A stretch of DNA of 63,159 bases from a bacterium (GTDB taxonomy: Bacteria; Bacillota; Bacilli; Lactobacillales; Streptococcaceae). The stretch covers positions 1 to 63,159 of the forward strand of contig CAJNDL010000006.1 of the NCBI GenBank assembly GCA_905221505.1, written 5' to 3'. Below, piece by piece: positions 45,652-55,495 of the stretch. A program made the position numbers and the translations under genes. The notes below the pieces were generated by a model. That model did no database searches and had not been told where the DNA came from. It saw only the letters and a list, made by a program, of their open reading frames with translations. Position 1 is the first letter of the stretch. Each line of letters begins with the position of its first letter.

Positions 45652-46344
45652 ATGCCAACATTAGAAATAGCACAGAAAAAACTGGAGTTCATTAAGAAGA
45701 CAGAGGAATATTACAATGCCTTGTGTACAAATATACAGTTGAGCGGAGATAAACTAAAAGTGATTTCCGTTACTTCTGTTAACCCTGGGGAAGGAAAATC
45801 AACTACTTCCATAAATATAGCATGGTCTTTTGCGCGTGCAGGCTATAAAACTCTTTTGATCGATGGCGATATTCGAAATTCAGTTATGTCAGGAGTTTTT
45901 AAATCTCGTGAAAAAATTACAGGGCTGACAGAATTTTTATCTGGGACAACTGATTTATCTCACGGGTTATGTGATACAAATATTGAAAATCTATTTGTAG
46001 TTCAATCGGGATCTGTATCACCAAACCCTACAGCCTTGTTACAAAGTAAAAATTTTAATGATATGATTGAAACATTGCGTAAATATTTTGATTATATCAT
46101 TGTTGATACAGCACCTATTGGATTTGTTATTGATGCAGCAATTATCACTCAAAAGTGTGATGCGTCCATCTTAGTTGTAGAAGCCGGAGTTGCAAAACGA
46201 AGAGAAGTGCAAAAAGCTAAAGGCCAGCTAGATCAAACAGGGAAACCATTTTTAGGTGTCGTTCTCAATAAATTTGATGTTCAACGCGAAAAATATGGTT
46301 CTTACGGTGGTTATGGTAATTACGGTAATTACGGGAAAAAATAG
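45652..46344 (+). CDS. wze: Wze (CpsD), autophosphorylating tyrosine kinase
   Basis: 230 residues. Walker A NPGEGKSTTS (about 43-52), Walker A' LLIDGDIRNS and Walker B YIIVDTAPIG. The C-terminal tail KYGSYGGYGNYGNYGKK is the tyrosine cluster that is phosphorylated. It controls polymerisation and couples capsule making to division. Last gene of the conserved regulatory block. Confidence 0.96.
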   Translation: MPTLEIAQKKLEFIKKTEEYYNALCTNIQLSGDKLKVISVTSVNPGEGKSTTSINIAWSFARAGYKTLLIDGDIRNSVMSGVFKSREKITGLTEFLSGTTDLSHGLCDTNIENLFVVQSGSVSPNPTALLQSKNFNDMIETLRKYFDYIIVDTAPIGFVIDAAIITQKCDASILVVEAGVAKRREVQKAKGQLDQTGKPFLGVVLNKFDVQREKYGSYGGYGNYGNYGKK

Positions 46345-46345
46345 A

Positions 46346-46468
46346 ATGAAGTTAGAGAGTCTGGCATGGAAAGGGGTCTACAATATAACCCTCCCAATCT
46401 TATAGAATGTACCTGTTGGTTTACTAACTTATATATTGATTGAAATTTTAGAAAACGATATTCTTTAA
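46346..46468 (+). pseudogene. Possible relic of a membrane protein gene (flippase-like start)
   Basis: After an ATG just past wze the frame reads MKLESLAWKGVYNITLPIL, stop, NVPVGLLTYILIEILENDIL, stop. The hydrophobic pattern after a short basic start recalls the N-terminus of Wzx-type proteins. No ribosome site is seen. The rest of 46345-46727 is AT-rich and holds nothing else I recognise; it is a recombination joint of the locus. Confidence 0.25.
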
Positions 46469-46727
46469 AAAATATTCGGTTTGTTTGGAAGTACAACTGA
46501 ACTAAATCTTCTAATCCACTATTGAGAAGTCATATATTACTGAAGCAAATAAATTTTGTTTAGGATGAAGAAAATTTTTAGTTGTTATAGCGGATAAAAT
46601 GATTACATTCTTATAAAATCATTGAATTGCCAAATATATATTGAGTTTTTGTGGTATAACGGATTGATATATTTGATTTGATAAATGGAAATAAGATGAA
46701 CTTTGAATTTATAGTGAGAGATAGTTT

Positions 46728-47321
46728 ATGTATAGTATATTAAAACGATTAGGAGATATATCTATATCTTTAATAGCGATAACGTTATTTTGTCCATTTT
46801 TTATCCTAATTGCAATTGCGATTAAGTTTGATTCAAAAGGACCGGTAATATTTAAACAAAAACGTTTTGGAATTCACAAAAAAACTTTTTATATTTTTAA
46901 ATTTCGGACTATGAAAGTGGAGACACCAAAATATGTAGCAACTCGAGATTTACAAAATCCAGAGCAGTGGATCACTAGAGTGGGAGCTTTCTTAAGGAAA
47001 ACATCTCTAGATGAATTACCTCAATTATGTAATATTCTTGTTGGTGATATGAGTATTGTGGGTCCTCGGCCAGTAGTGGTAAGTGAACGTGATGTAATAG
47101 AGGCAAGAGAGAAATACGGTGCAAACGATGTTTTACCCGGACTAACTGGATGGGCGCAAATCAATGGTCGTGATAATCTATCAACAGATATGAAAGCTGA
47201 ATTGGATGGATACTATGTGACACATAAATCGTTGCTAATGGACATTAGATGCATAGTAAGAACAATACCTTATGTGCTGAAACGTAAAGAAATTGTAGAG
47301 GGAAGTCAAAAAGAGAGTTAA
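46728..47321 (+). CDS. Initiating phosphoglycosyl transferase (small PglC/WciI-like)
   Basis: 197 residues, one membrane hairpin at the N-terminus (about 10-32), then the bacterial sugar transferase domain: KQKRFGIHKKTFYIFKFRTM, TSLDELPQL (the D-E catalytic pair) and SIVGPRPVV, GLTGWAQINGR. It moves a sugar phosphate from UDP-sugar to undecaprenyl phosphate, starting each repeat unit. It lacks the large membrane domain of WchA. In pneumococcal serotypes with fnl genes the equivalent is WciI, thought to use a GalNAc- or FucNAc-type sugar. AGAGATAG is a weak ribosome site. Confidence 0.85.
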   Translation: MYSILKRLGDISISLIAITLFCPFFILIAIAIKFDSKGPVIFKQKRFGIHKKTFYIFKFRTMKVETPKYVATRDLQNPEQWITRVGAFLRKTSLDELPQLCNILVGDMSIVGPRPVVVSERDVIEAREKYGANDVLPGLTGWAQINGRDNLSTDMKAELDGYYVTHKSLLMDIRCIVRTIPYVLKRKEIVEGSQKES

Positions 47322-47329
47322 GTTGTACG

Positions 47330-48556
47330 ATGAAAATTTTATTTGTTAGTCAACATTATAGACCAGAACCTTTTAGATTATCAGATATTTGTGAAGATCT
47401 TGTTGAGAGAGGTCATGAAGTTACTGTTTTAACAGGAATTCCTAATTATCCTGAAGGTGAAATATATGCGGATTATCGGAATAACCAAAATAGACGAGAG
47501 AATATAGAAGGAGTTACTGTTTTTCGTTCCTATACAATTCCAAGGGGAAAAAGTACTTTACATAGGATATTAAATTATTTTAGTTTTGCTATCAGTTCAT
47601 CGATAGGAGTTTTACTAGGACAGTATAAAGCAAAAGATGGATCAGAATTTGATTGTGTTTTTGTAAATCAATCATCTCCAGTTATGATGGCATGGGCTGG
47701 TATGGTTTATAAAAATAAGTATAAGAAGCCTCTGTTTCTATATTGTATGGATGTTTGGCCAGATAGTTTAACTGTAGGTGGAGTGAAACAAGATGGCTTG
47801 ATTTTCAAGTTGTTTAAATTTATATCAAAACAAGTTTATCGAGCTAGTGATTATATATTTGTAACTAGTCCATCATTTAAGAATTATTTTGTGAAACAAT
47901 TTGATATATTAGAACAAAAGATTACTTATTTGCCACAATATGCAGAAGATCTTTTTATCCCTGATGAATCGAGAGTTAATAAAGAAAGTGTTGACCTAAC
48001 TTTTGCTGGTAATATTGGTAAAGCACAAAATTTGGAAACTATTTTGAAAGCTGCCAGCTTGATAGAAAAGAATGCCGATTTACCCAAGAAAATTCATTTT
48101 CATTTTGTTGGAGATGGTACGGAATTGTTAAGTATGAAAGCATTAGCTTATGAATTGGAGTTGAAGAATGTTTCCTTTTATGGAAGACGTTCTTTGGAAG
48201 AAATGCCTACCTTCTATAAAAAATCAGATGCTATGTTAGTTTCTCTAATGGGAGACTCGATAGTTTCTCGTACTATACCTGGTAAGGTACAATCTTACAT
48301 GGCGGCAGGGAAACCAATTATAGGTGCAATTTCAGGAGATACTAAAACAATTCTAGAAGACGCAAAGTGTGGTTTTGTCAGTCCTGAAAAAGATGTGGAA
48401 CAATTGGCACAAAATATTTGTAAATTTAGTATGTTGTCTACGGAAGAACAAAGAGAGTTAGGAAAGCAAGCTCGTTGTTACTATGAGAAGCACTTTTCTA
48501 AAGAGCAGTTTATGACACAGTTAGAAAATTATTTGAGAGAGGGATTTTCATCATGA
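47330..48556 (+). CDS. GT4 glycosyltransferase, WciJ/WbuB-like (candidate FucNAc transferase)
   Basis: 408 residues with the GT4 layout: N-terminal MKILFVSQHYRPEPFR, middle FAGNIGKAQNLETIL and the nucleotide-sugar region with VSRTIPGKVQSYMAAGKPII. It resembles WbuB-type L-FucNAc transferases; the presence of fnlA-C in the locus supports this. It follows the initiating transferase by 8 bp, the order wciI-wciJ of pneumococcal fnl-containing loci (from memory). Confidence 0.8.
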   Translation: MKILFVSQHYRPEPFRLSDICEDLVERGHEVTVLTGIPNYPEGEIYADYRNNQNRRENIEGVTVFRSYTIPRGKSTLHRILNYFSFAISSSIGVLLGQYKAKDGSEFDCVFVNQSSPVMMAWAGMVYKNKYKKPLFLYCMDVWPDSLTVGGVKQDGLIFKLFKFISKQVYRASDYIFVTSPSFKNYFVKQFDILEQKITYLPQYAEDLFIPDESRVNKESVDLTFAGNIGKAQNLETILKAASLIEKNADLPKKIHFHFVGDGTELLSMKALAYELELKNVSFYGRRSLEEMPTFYKKSDAMLVSLMGDSIVSRTIPGKVQSYMAAGKPIIGAISGDTKTILEDAKCGFVSPEKDVEQLAQNICKFSMLSTEEQRELGKQARCYYEKHFSKEQFMTQLENYLREGFSS

Positions 48557-48645
48557 GAATTTTAATGATTAATAGTGTTTGTGGTATTAGGAGTATAGAT
48601 ACTTTGTTAAAGAAATTTGCTGAGATTTGGCGTTTCAATTTATAG
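48553..48645 (+). pseudogene. N-terminal relic of a second glycosyltransferase
   Basis: A 30-codon frame in 4-bp overlap with the preceding stop reads MRILMINSVCGIRSIDTLLK and ends soon after. The opening resembles the start of GT4 enzymes of capsule loci (M-R/K-ILxINSVCGIGSTG). The remainder is gone, and the next gene begins 140 bp later. It marks a deletion or replacement joint. Confidence 0.5.
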
Positions 48646-48786
48646 GATTTGAAAGTTTAGTAAGTAAATTTAAGTATTTTCTGTAAGATAATAAGTTCTT
48701 AATAACTTATTAACTATTGTATAATAGCTGTAATTCCAAATAAAAGTACATAGGTACTGACATGTTGACGATAGTAAGGAGGAGGA

Positions 48787-49992
48787 ATGGAATCCCGAAA
48801 GAAATTTGTTTGTTTTCCCAATAGTAGTTTGCGTTTTTATATTTTGCAGGCAGCGATTGCCTTATCTATTTTATCGCAGACTCCCTATATCTGGAAGTTT
48901 AGTGGGATACCTACACAACTTCTGATTATGCCTTTCTGGATCCTGTTGGGAGTAGTGTCTATTTTTTCTAGAATTGACATGGAACGATCATTCCTATTTT
49001 TTTTATTAACAATAGGTTATTTAATTAGCACTATTGCTTTGTTAGATATAGTTACGGGAGTATCTTATGTCTTTAATGGTTTGTCTCAGCAACTCTATTT
49101 GGCTGTGGGAATTCTAGTTTTAGGCTACTGGAATGCTGATGTGATTGTTCATTATTGGAAAATCATCACCATGACTTTTTTGGGAGCATGTTTGCTGATT
49201 TCAGTGGATATTTATTTTCACTACTTTCAAGGACATAGTTTTTCAAATATTGATTATGTTTATCGAGCTAAGAATTCAGCGGCATCTATCTTTTTATCGG
49301 CAGTTATTCTCAACTTGCCTCTATATAATCGCAAGTGGGCACTGTGGAGAAAAGTATTGTTATTAGCTAGTAGCGGACTGCTGATTTACATGTGCATCCT
49401 TATGCGGTCACGAGCAGTTCTGTTAGCAGCTGCAGCACTTCCACTAGTTTATATATGGTTTCAGGAGACATCTTTGGGTCATAAGGTTGGACGGACATTA
49501 GGAGTTTCAACAGTAGTAGGTGCGTTTTTCCTCAATTCAGCTATTTATGATTTTTTTATCAATAATCTATTTTTAAGGGTCACATCTGAATATCGACCAT
49601 CTAGTCTGACTTTGGACTACGTTTCCTCCAACCGTTTTGTGTATTTTGAGATTTTTGCTAAAGAAATTTCAGGACATGAACTAACAGGGATTGGTTATTA
49701 TTATATGGATAATTTTTTTCTAGAGAGTTTTCTCAATTATGGTTATATAGTAGGGATTGCTTTTGTTTTAATAGCCCTGTCTCCCATTGTTTATGCCCTC
49801 TTGCAACGTTCTTCTTCTCATCGTTTCCGCATGCTTTTTTTAGCCCTTGCTTTTTCTTATACTGTCAATGCCTTATTTGAAGGTTACGCGCCATTTGGTC
49901 CTGGTGCCAAGAGTTTTATTCTTTGGTTAGTTTTTGGTTGCCTTCTGAACACACGAATTGGAAAGGTTGGTGAACATTCTGAAACAAGCTAG
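48787..49992 (+). CDS. wzy: Wzy, capsule repeat-unit polymerase
   Basis: 401 residues with about ten hydrophobic segments and one larger outside loop (about 255-305) containing ELTGIGYYYMD, typical of O-antigen polymerase/ligase proteins. It links repeat units on the outer face of the membrane. AAGGAGGAGG precedes the ATG. It overlaps the wzx frame by 35 bp. Assigned by topology and by elimination. Confidence 0.8.
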   Translation: MESRKKFVCFPNSSLRFYILQAAIALSILSQTPYIWKFSGIPTQLLIMPFWILLGVVSIFSRIDMERSFLFFLLTIGYLISTIALLDIVTGVSYVFNGLSQQLYLAVGILVLGYWNADVIVHYWKIITMTFLGACLLISVDIYFHYFQGHSFSNIDYVYRAKNSAASIFLSAVILNLPLYNRKWALWRKVLLLASSGLLIYMCILMRSRAVLLAAAALPLVYIWFQETSLGHKVGRTLGVSTVVGAFFLNSAIYDFFINNLFLRVTSEYRPSSLTLDYVSSNRFVYFEIFAKEISGHELTGIGYYYMDNFFLESFLNYGYIVGIAFVLIALSPIVYALLQRSSSHRFRMLFLALAFSYTVNALFEGYAPFGPGAKSFILWLVFGCLLNTRIGKVGEHSETS

Positions 49993-51439
49993 TCTAAAGT
50001 GGAACTATGTGTTTAACCTCGCCAATAAACTGTTTTCTCTAACTATTCCACTTATTGTTACTCCCTATGTCACTCGAGTCTTTTCTTCAGATCATTTAGG
50101 GATTTATACTTATACCAATACAGTTGCTTCTTACTTTGTTACCTTTACATTGATGGGGATAAGTATGTATGGAAGTAAGAAAATTTCTCTTAAAAGACAT
50201 GATGAGATAGCAGTCAATGATGAATATGCTTCTTTACTGACTGTCCAGTTGCTTAATGTAGGTCTAGCCACGTTAACTTACTTTCTCTATGTGATCTTTT
50301 TTGTCAATAATAATCAAGTTATTTATTGGATCCAGATGTTGTATGTGATTTCTGCTGGTTTTGATATGACTTGGTTTTTATCAGGTTTGGAACGTTTTCG
50401 TGAAATTGCTGTTCGAAATATCATTGTAAATGTCTTATCAGCCCTCATGATTTTTTTCTTTGTGCATACGGAGGCTGATTTGGCTATCTATACCTTAATA
50501 AAGGTAGGGACGATTTTTATCAGTCAGATTGTTATTTTTTTACCAGTTGTTCGGATGCAACGGTTTTATCTTGCAGGAGCTGAACATATTCGACGTACCT
50601 ATCGAGGCTTGCTTTTGCTGTTTATCCCTGTTTTGGCAGACACCCTTTTTCAAACTATGGATAAGATCATGCTAGGTATCTATGCTTCCTATACTGCTGT
50701 GGGTTTGTATTACTCAAGTAGGATGGTTACTGACATCCCGCAAACTGTCATTACTTCTCTCAATATAATCTTATTCCCACGAATAACACATCTTTTAAGT
50801 CAGAATAAAAGAGCCGAATCTAATAAACTTTTTTATCAGTCTTTTATCTTAATTATTGCTTTATCTCTAGCTACAGCTTTTGGAGTTAGTGCTATTGCTA
50901 GGGATTTTGTAGGTATTTTTTTTGGAGCTTCATATGGTGCGGTAGCAGATTATGTGCCTAGTTTATCGCTCTATATCTGCCTTGCTGCCTGGAGTGGAAC
51001 GATACGTTACCAATATCTGATTCCTCATTCACTTGAGAGAGTCTATGTAGTAGCGATTATTTTGGGAAGTGGGATCAATCTAGTTTTAAACTCTCTCTTA
51101 ATTCCTTCTTTGGGAGTGTACGGTTCCATTTTAGCTACTATTATATCAGAATTAGTGATTTGTGTTTACCAGACATATCCTATTCGAAAGGAAATTCCTC
51201 TTAAAGGATTGTTAGGATATGTGATCATTTTTGCAGGCTTGTCTTTTCTTATGTATCTATCTCTTGGTTGGCTACGATTGTTATTGCTAGGACGCCTATC
51301 CACAGTATTGCTATTGGCAAGTGAAATAATATTTGGTGTCCTTGTTTTTACTATCGCAACTATAACCTATATTTATCTAGGTAACCCAATTTTATGGCAA
51401 GCTATTAAAAAATATATAGAAAGTAGGAAAAACGCATGA
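49958..51439 (+). CDS. wzx: Wzx, repeat-unit flippase
   Basis: 493 residues with about 12-14 membrane segments; the opening KWNYVFNLANKLFSLTIPLI and PYVTRVFSSDHLGIYTYTN are classic for MATE-like polysaccharide flippases. It moves the lipid-linked repeat unit to the outside. The start is uncertain: TTG at 49958 or GTG at 49970, both overlapping wzy. The stop overlaps the next start by 4 bp. Confidence 0.9.
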   Translation: MERLVNILKQASLKWNYVFNLANKLFSLTIPLIVTPYVTRVFSSDHLGIYTYTNTVASYFVTFTLMGISMYGSKKISLKRHDEIAVNDEYASLLTVQLLNVGLATLTYFLYVIFFVNNNQVIYWIQMLYVISAGFDMTWFLSGLERFREIAVRNIIVNVLSALMIFFFVHTEADLAIYTLIKVGTIFISQIVIFLPVVRMQRFYLAGAEHIRRTYRGLLLLFIPVLADTLFQTMDKIMLGIYASYTAVGLYYSSRMVTDIPQTVITSLNIILFPRITHLLSQNKRAESNKLFYQSFILIIALSLATAFGVSAIARDFVGIFFGASYGAVADYVPSLSLYICLAAWSGTIRYQYLIPHSLERVYVVAIILGSGINLVLNSLLIPSLGVYGSILATIISELVICVYQTYPIRKEIPLKGLLGYVIIFAGLSFLMYLSLGWLRLLLLGRLSTVLLLASEIIFGVLVFTIATITYIYLGNPILWQAIKKYIESRKNA

Positions 51440-52317
51440 TCTCTATCATTATGCCAGCTTATAATGAAGAAAAAAATATCGGAGCAGCTATTGCCAGTAT
51501 TCAACAGCAAACCTATACGGACTTTCAGTTGATTATCGTCAATGATGGATCTACAGATGATACGGCAGCTATTGTACAGGAAAAAATCATGGGAGATGAT
51601 CGAATTGTCTTTTTGAATTCTGGAAAGATTGGCAAGGTACCAGCTTATAACTTGGCTTCACAGTATGTAAAAGGAGACTGGATATATTTTATGGGAGCGG
51701 ATGACCAGTTGCCATTGGATGCCTTTGAAAAGTGGAACAAGGAGGCTCAAAAGTGGAATCCTGCTGAAAAGGTGGCTTTAAGAGCTCGCATGCGGATGGT
51801 TTCTGACTCTCACAAGTATGATGGATTGGTATTACCAAAGAAAAATACAGTTCGCAATTTTAGTGGACCTCTTACCTTGCTTTCAAAAGCGATGCACCGT
51901 TTTATCCTTCCTATACCTGAGGCCTATCCGAACGAAGATATTTGGTGGGGGCTATGTATTGAGTATTTCGGAGATCGTGTGTCGTTGATTGAGGATGTTG
52001 TGGTTTATTATCGTGTTCATGAGGGGAATTCTATATCCCGAACCTCAACTTTTGAACTTTTTAACGAGAAATATCATATCCGTCAGATTATCCGTCGTGA
52101 TTTTTTAGAGAGATTTAGCAATCACTTAACAGCAGACCAGAAGACTAAACTTCAGCGTGAATTGAAACTAGAAGAAGCACGCTATAAAGGAAATAGATTG
52201 CCAATTCTTCTGATGCCAGGTATTTCTGCAGTACACAGACTTCGATTACTCTTTTTATCGGGTAGGCGTTCATATGCACTTAAAGTCAAATTGGATCGCT
52301 TTTTCTTAGGACATTAG
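51436..52317 (+). CDS. Family 2 glycosyltransferase
   Basis: 293 residues. GT-A fold with MISIIMPAYNEEKNIGAAIA at the start, VNDGSTDDT (about 36-44) and the metal-binding region MGADDQLPLD near 91. EDIWWGLC near 176 is the usual ED catalytic region. It adds one sugar of the repeat unit; donor unknown. ATGA overlap with wzx indicates coupled translation. Confidence 0.85.
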   Translation: MISIIMPAYNEEKNIGAAIASIQQQTYTDFQLIIVNDGSTDDTAAIVQEKIMGDDRIVFLNSGKIGKVPAYNLASQYVKGDWIYFMGADDQLPLDAFEKWNKEAQKWNPAEKVALRARMRMVSDSHKYDGLVLPKKNTVRNFSGPLTLLSKAMHRFILPIPEAYPNEDIWWGLCIEYFGDRVSLIEDVVVYYRVHEGNSISRTSTFELFNEKYHIRQIIRRDFLERFSNHLTADQKTKLQRELKLEEARYKGNRLPILLMPGISAVHRLRLLFLSGRRSYALKVKLDRFFLGH

Positions 52318-52330
52318 AAAGAAGGAAGAG

Positions 52331-53416
52331 ATGTCAAAGAAAAAAATTTCTTATGTTACAAATAATATTGCTCCTTTTAGGGTTATGTTATTAGATGAGT
52401 TAGCCAAGCATGCAGAAGTGACTCTTTTTTATGTGCACGAAATTGAGGCGGGGGTAAAGGCTGAGTATGTCAAGCTACGACCTGTTCGTACCAAGCTCCA
52501 ATCAATCACAGAACTAGGTTTATTTCAGACGTTTCAAATGTTGAAAGAGATGGATATGGTCTTCTTTGATGGTTATACTGGGTGGAAAAAGATGTTCTTG
52601 ATGAGCAGTATGTGGCTAACAAGACGGCAGTACGCTATTTCTGTTGATGGTATAATAAATCATAGTAATATCTCACTTAAGCAGAAACTGTTGGATTTTA
52701 TTAAGTCTGTTGCTCTAAGCAAAGCGGAGTTTGTGCTTAGCACCAATACCCCAACAGATGCTTATATACAGCAATTAGCTCCTAAGGCAAAGATTAAACG
52801 ACACATATTTTCAACTCTTTCACAAGATGATTTCAAAAACATGATAGAGGTTGCCTCGGATACGGTTTTCACAAGATATAGTATTCGAAAATCTGAGAAA
52901 AATCTGCTTTTTGTGGGACAGTTTATCAATAGAAAAGGAGTCGATGAGCTTTTGGCTTTTATGAAAGAGCAGGAAGCTGATACTTCGTTGCAGTTAATTA
53001 TGGTCGGAGGTACAAGAGAAGAATTGTCAGTTTTTGAAACAGAGATTCCTTCTAATATACATATAATTCCTTTTCTAGAAAAAACTGATATCCTAGAGTT
53101 GATGCGGGTGGCAGATGTCTTTGTTTTGCCTACTCGAGAAGATACTTGGGGACTGGTTATTATAGAGGCGCTATCAATGGGCATTCCTATTGTTTCTACG
53201 GATCGTTGTAACGCAGCCTTGGAGTTTGTTAGGGATGGCGAAAATGGTTATCTGATGCAGGAAGTGACTGCGGTAGACTTGGCTAACAAGCTTAAGGCTA
53301 CCTTTAAACTAGATGCCGAGCAGGTTTCTCGCTATGATCAAAACCTGATGCAAGACTATAATCTGGAAGGTTCAGCAAAAAATCTTATGAATATCTTGGA
53401 GGAAATCCATGTTTAA
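52331..53416 (+). CDS. Family 4 glycosyltransferase
   Basis: 361 residues. The GT4 C-terminal half is clear: LLFVGQFINRKGVDELL, VFVLPTREDTWGLVIIEALS (the EX7E motif) and PIVSTDRCNAALEFVRDGENG. The N-terminal half holds the acceptor site. It transfers one further sugar; donor unknown. GAAGGAAGAG precedes the ATG; the end overlaps the next gene by 8 bp. Confidence 0.85.
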   Translation: MSKKKISYVTNNIAPFRVMLLDELAKHAEVTLFYVHEIEAGVKAEYVKLRPVRTKLQSITELGLFQTFQMLKEMDMVFFDGYTGWKKMFLMSSMWLTRRQYAISVDGIINHSNISLKQKLLDFIKSVALSKAEFVLSTNTPTDAYIQQLAPKAKIKRHIFSTLSQDDFKNMIEVASDTVFTRYSIRKSEKNLLFVGQFINRKGVDELLAFMKEQEADTSLQLIMVGGTREELSVFETEIPSNIHIIPFLEKTDILELMRVADVFVLPTREDTWGLVIIEALSMGIPIVSTDRCNAALEFVRDGENGYLMQEVTAVDLANKLKATFKLDAEQVSRYDQNLMQDYNLEGSAKNLMNILEEIHV

Positions 53417-54215
53417 TTCATCTTGTGCTTTATTTATTGTTAGTTGCGAGACTAATCAGCAGGTAGTAAATCTCCTCATCCAGTCCATGCGTCAGCAGAT
53501 TTCTCATACGGTATCCATTTATGTATCATCAGATGGCCCATTGTTAATCACGGATCCTAGCGTAAGGGTTTTGATTGGTCAGGAAGAAGTTTTTGGAGAT
53601 CGTGTTGCAGCTGCTTTGGAACAAGTTACTGAAGAGCGAGTCATTGTTTTTTGTGATGACTTTATCGTAGAAAAACCAGCTAAAATTGAAGAATTAGAAG
53701 AACTACTGTCTCTGATGGAAGAGGATACAAGTATTGCTAGTATTGTCCTATCACAAATATCTGGAGGGAATACACCTGAGCGTATTGCTGAGCATTATAT
53801 AAGACGCACGAAATATGCCCCCTATAAGACAACTCTTCAATGCGCTATTTGGAAGAAGTCTAGTTTGATTCAATTCATGAAGGGGAGTCCCTCTCCTTGG
53901 GAATTTGAGATTTATCATAACTTTAAAACTTACCTGACGAAAGAGAAATTTTATGCTTTAGAGGATGATATGTTCCAACCTATCCCTTATAATAGAGGAA
54001 AGTTGATTATTCGAGGTAAAGTTGTTAAACCTGAAAAAGAACGTTTGGAGGAACTTTTGGGTTATTCATTAGATTTATCGGATTTCCCAGAAACGGAGTC
54101 TTTTGTCCAGGGGGAAAATCTTACTGTAGGCTATCGGTTGAAGAGAAAGATTAAATTGTTAGAAAAAGAAATTATTTATCGTTTGAAATCTAAAATAAAG
54201 AATAAGAAAGAATAG
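53409..54215 (+). CDS. Capsule locus protein, possibly a divergent glycosyltransferase
   Basis: 268 residues, no membrane segment. The opening resembles GT-A folds without the usual glycine-serine motif: CALFIVSCETNQQVVNLLIQ, then VSIYVSSDGP and VIVFCDDFIVEKP, a possible metal-binding DD. The end is very basic. Proteins of this kind in other loci are annotated as hypothetical capsule proteins. It overlaps the preceding gene, so it belongs to the operon. Confidence 0.5.
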   Translation: MFNSSCALFIVSCETNQQVVNLLIQSMRQQISHTVSIYVSSDGPLLITDPSVRVLIGQEEVFGDRVAAALEQVTEERVIVFCDDFIVEKPAKIEELEELLSLMEEDTSIASIVLSQISGGNTPERIAEHYIRRTKYAPYKTTLQCAIWKKSSLIQFMKGSPSPWEFEIYHNFKTYLTKEKFYALEDDMFQPIPYNRGKLIIRGKVVKPEKERLEELLGYSLDLSDFPETESFVQGENLTVGYRLKRKIKLLEKEIIYRLKSKIKNKKE

Positions 54216-54301
54216 TGAAACAGAAAGTTTATAATATTTGGTGGATGCAAAAGATTCAAAGATTGAGTTATCTTTATTTCTACACCTTTAAAAAAATATA
54301 G
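54215..54301 (+). pseudogene. Short ORF at the joint before fnlA, doubtful
   Basis: A GTG in TAGTG overlap with the previous stop opens 28 codons (MKQKVYNIWWMQKIQRLSYL at the start). It may be the N-terminus of a lost capsule gene. No ribosome site is seen. The following 54302-54449 is AT-rich with AGGAGTAATAACT before fnlA. Confidence 0.2.
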
Positions 54302-54449
54302 CTTTTCTTTTGGATAAGTTGTATGTTGAAAGTATCACCAATATTATCAGTCAGAAAAATATTGTAGTGCGTTATTTTTCATGTTGTTAAGCTTTAAATT
54401 TATTTAAAAAGCATTATGTTGAACATCATTATAGATAGGAGTAATAACT

Positions 54450-55487
54450 ATGTTTACAAAGAAAACTCTCCTTATTACAGGGGGGACAGGTTCATTCGGG
54501 AATGCAGTTCTCAAACGATTTTTGGGAACAGATATTTCGGAGGTACGTATCTTTTCAAGAGATGAGAAGAAACAGGATGATATGCGTCATGAATTTCAAG
54601 CAAAAATGCCAGAAGTAGCTGATAAGATACGTTTTTACTTAGGAGATGTACGTGATTTAGCTTCTGTTAAAAATGCTATGATCGGTGTGGATTACGTATT
54701 TCATGCTGCTGCATTAAAACAAGTTCCTTCTTGTGAATTTTTCCCTGTGGAAGCAGTCAAAACTAACGTTCTAGGAACTGAAAATATTCTCACTGCAGCT
54801 ATAGAAGCTGGAGTAAAACAAGTCATCTGCCTTTCTACAGATAAGGCAGCCTATCCTGTTAATGCGATGGGAACCTCTAAGGCTATGATGGAAAAGATTG
54901 CTGTTGCTAAGTCAAGGACGGTAAAAGAAGATCAGACAAAAGTCTGTGTAACTCGCTACGGCAATGTTCTATGTAGTCGTGGTTCTGTGATTCCCCTATG
55001 GATTGATCAAATAAAGCAAGGGAATCCTATAACGATTACGGAACCTAGTATGACTCGTTTTATTATGTCCTTAGAAGAAGCGGTAGACCTAGTTCTGTTT
55101 GCTTTTGAAAAAGGAAAAACAGGAGATATCCTGGTACAGAAAGCACCAGCATGTACCATTGAAGTGTTGGCGCAAGCTGTTACGGAACTTTTTGCACCTA
55201 ATCAAGATATTAAAGTAATCGGGATTCGCCACGGTGAAAAGATGTATGAAACGTTGTTGACTAATGAAGAATGTACGAATGCCATTGATTTAGGTGGCTT
55301 TTATCGTGTGCCTAGCGATAATCGAGATCTTAACTATGATAAGTATTTCAACGAAGGGGATGCCAAACGCAATCCCTTAACAGAGTTTAACAGTAGTAAT
55401 ACAGAACTCTGGAATGTCGAGCAGGTCAAGGAAAAACTCTTACTTTTGCCCTATATTAGGAAAGAATTAGCATCTTTAAATCAGTGA
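54450..55487 (+). CDS. fnlA: FnlA, UDP-GlcNAc 4,6-dehydratase / epimerase
   Basis: 345 residues. Short-chain dehydrogenase fold with the NAD loop [12 protein letters not shown] (about 10-21) and the catalytic region [20 protein letters not shown], where Met replaces the usual Tyr before xxxK, as in CapE/FnlA enzymes. It starts the route from UDP-GlcNAc to UDP-L-FucNAc. It overlaps the frame of ugd at its end. Confidence 0.9.
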   Translation: MFTKKTLLITGGTGSFGNAVLKRFLGTDISEVRIFSRDEKKQDDMRHEFQAKMPEVADKIRFYLGDVRDLASVKNAMIGVDYVFHAAALKQVPSCEFFPVEAVKTNVLGTENILTAAIEAGVKQVICLSTDKAAYPVNAMGTSKAMMEKIAVAKSRTVKEDQTKVCVTRYGNVLCSRGSVIPLWIDQIKQGNPITITEPSMTRFIMSLEEAVDLVLFAFEKGKTGDILVQKAPACTIEVLAQAVTELFAPNQDIKVIGIRHGEKMYETLLTNEECTNAIDLGGFYRVPSDNRDLNYDKYFNEGDAKRNPLTEFNSSNTELWNVEQVKEKLLLLPYIRKELASLNQ

Positions 55488-55495
55488 GGTACCCT

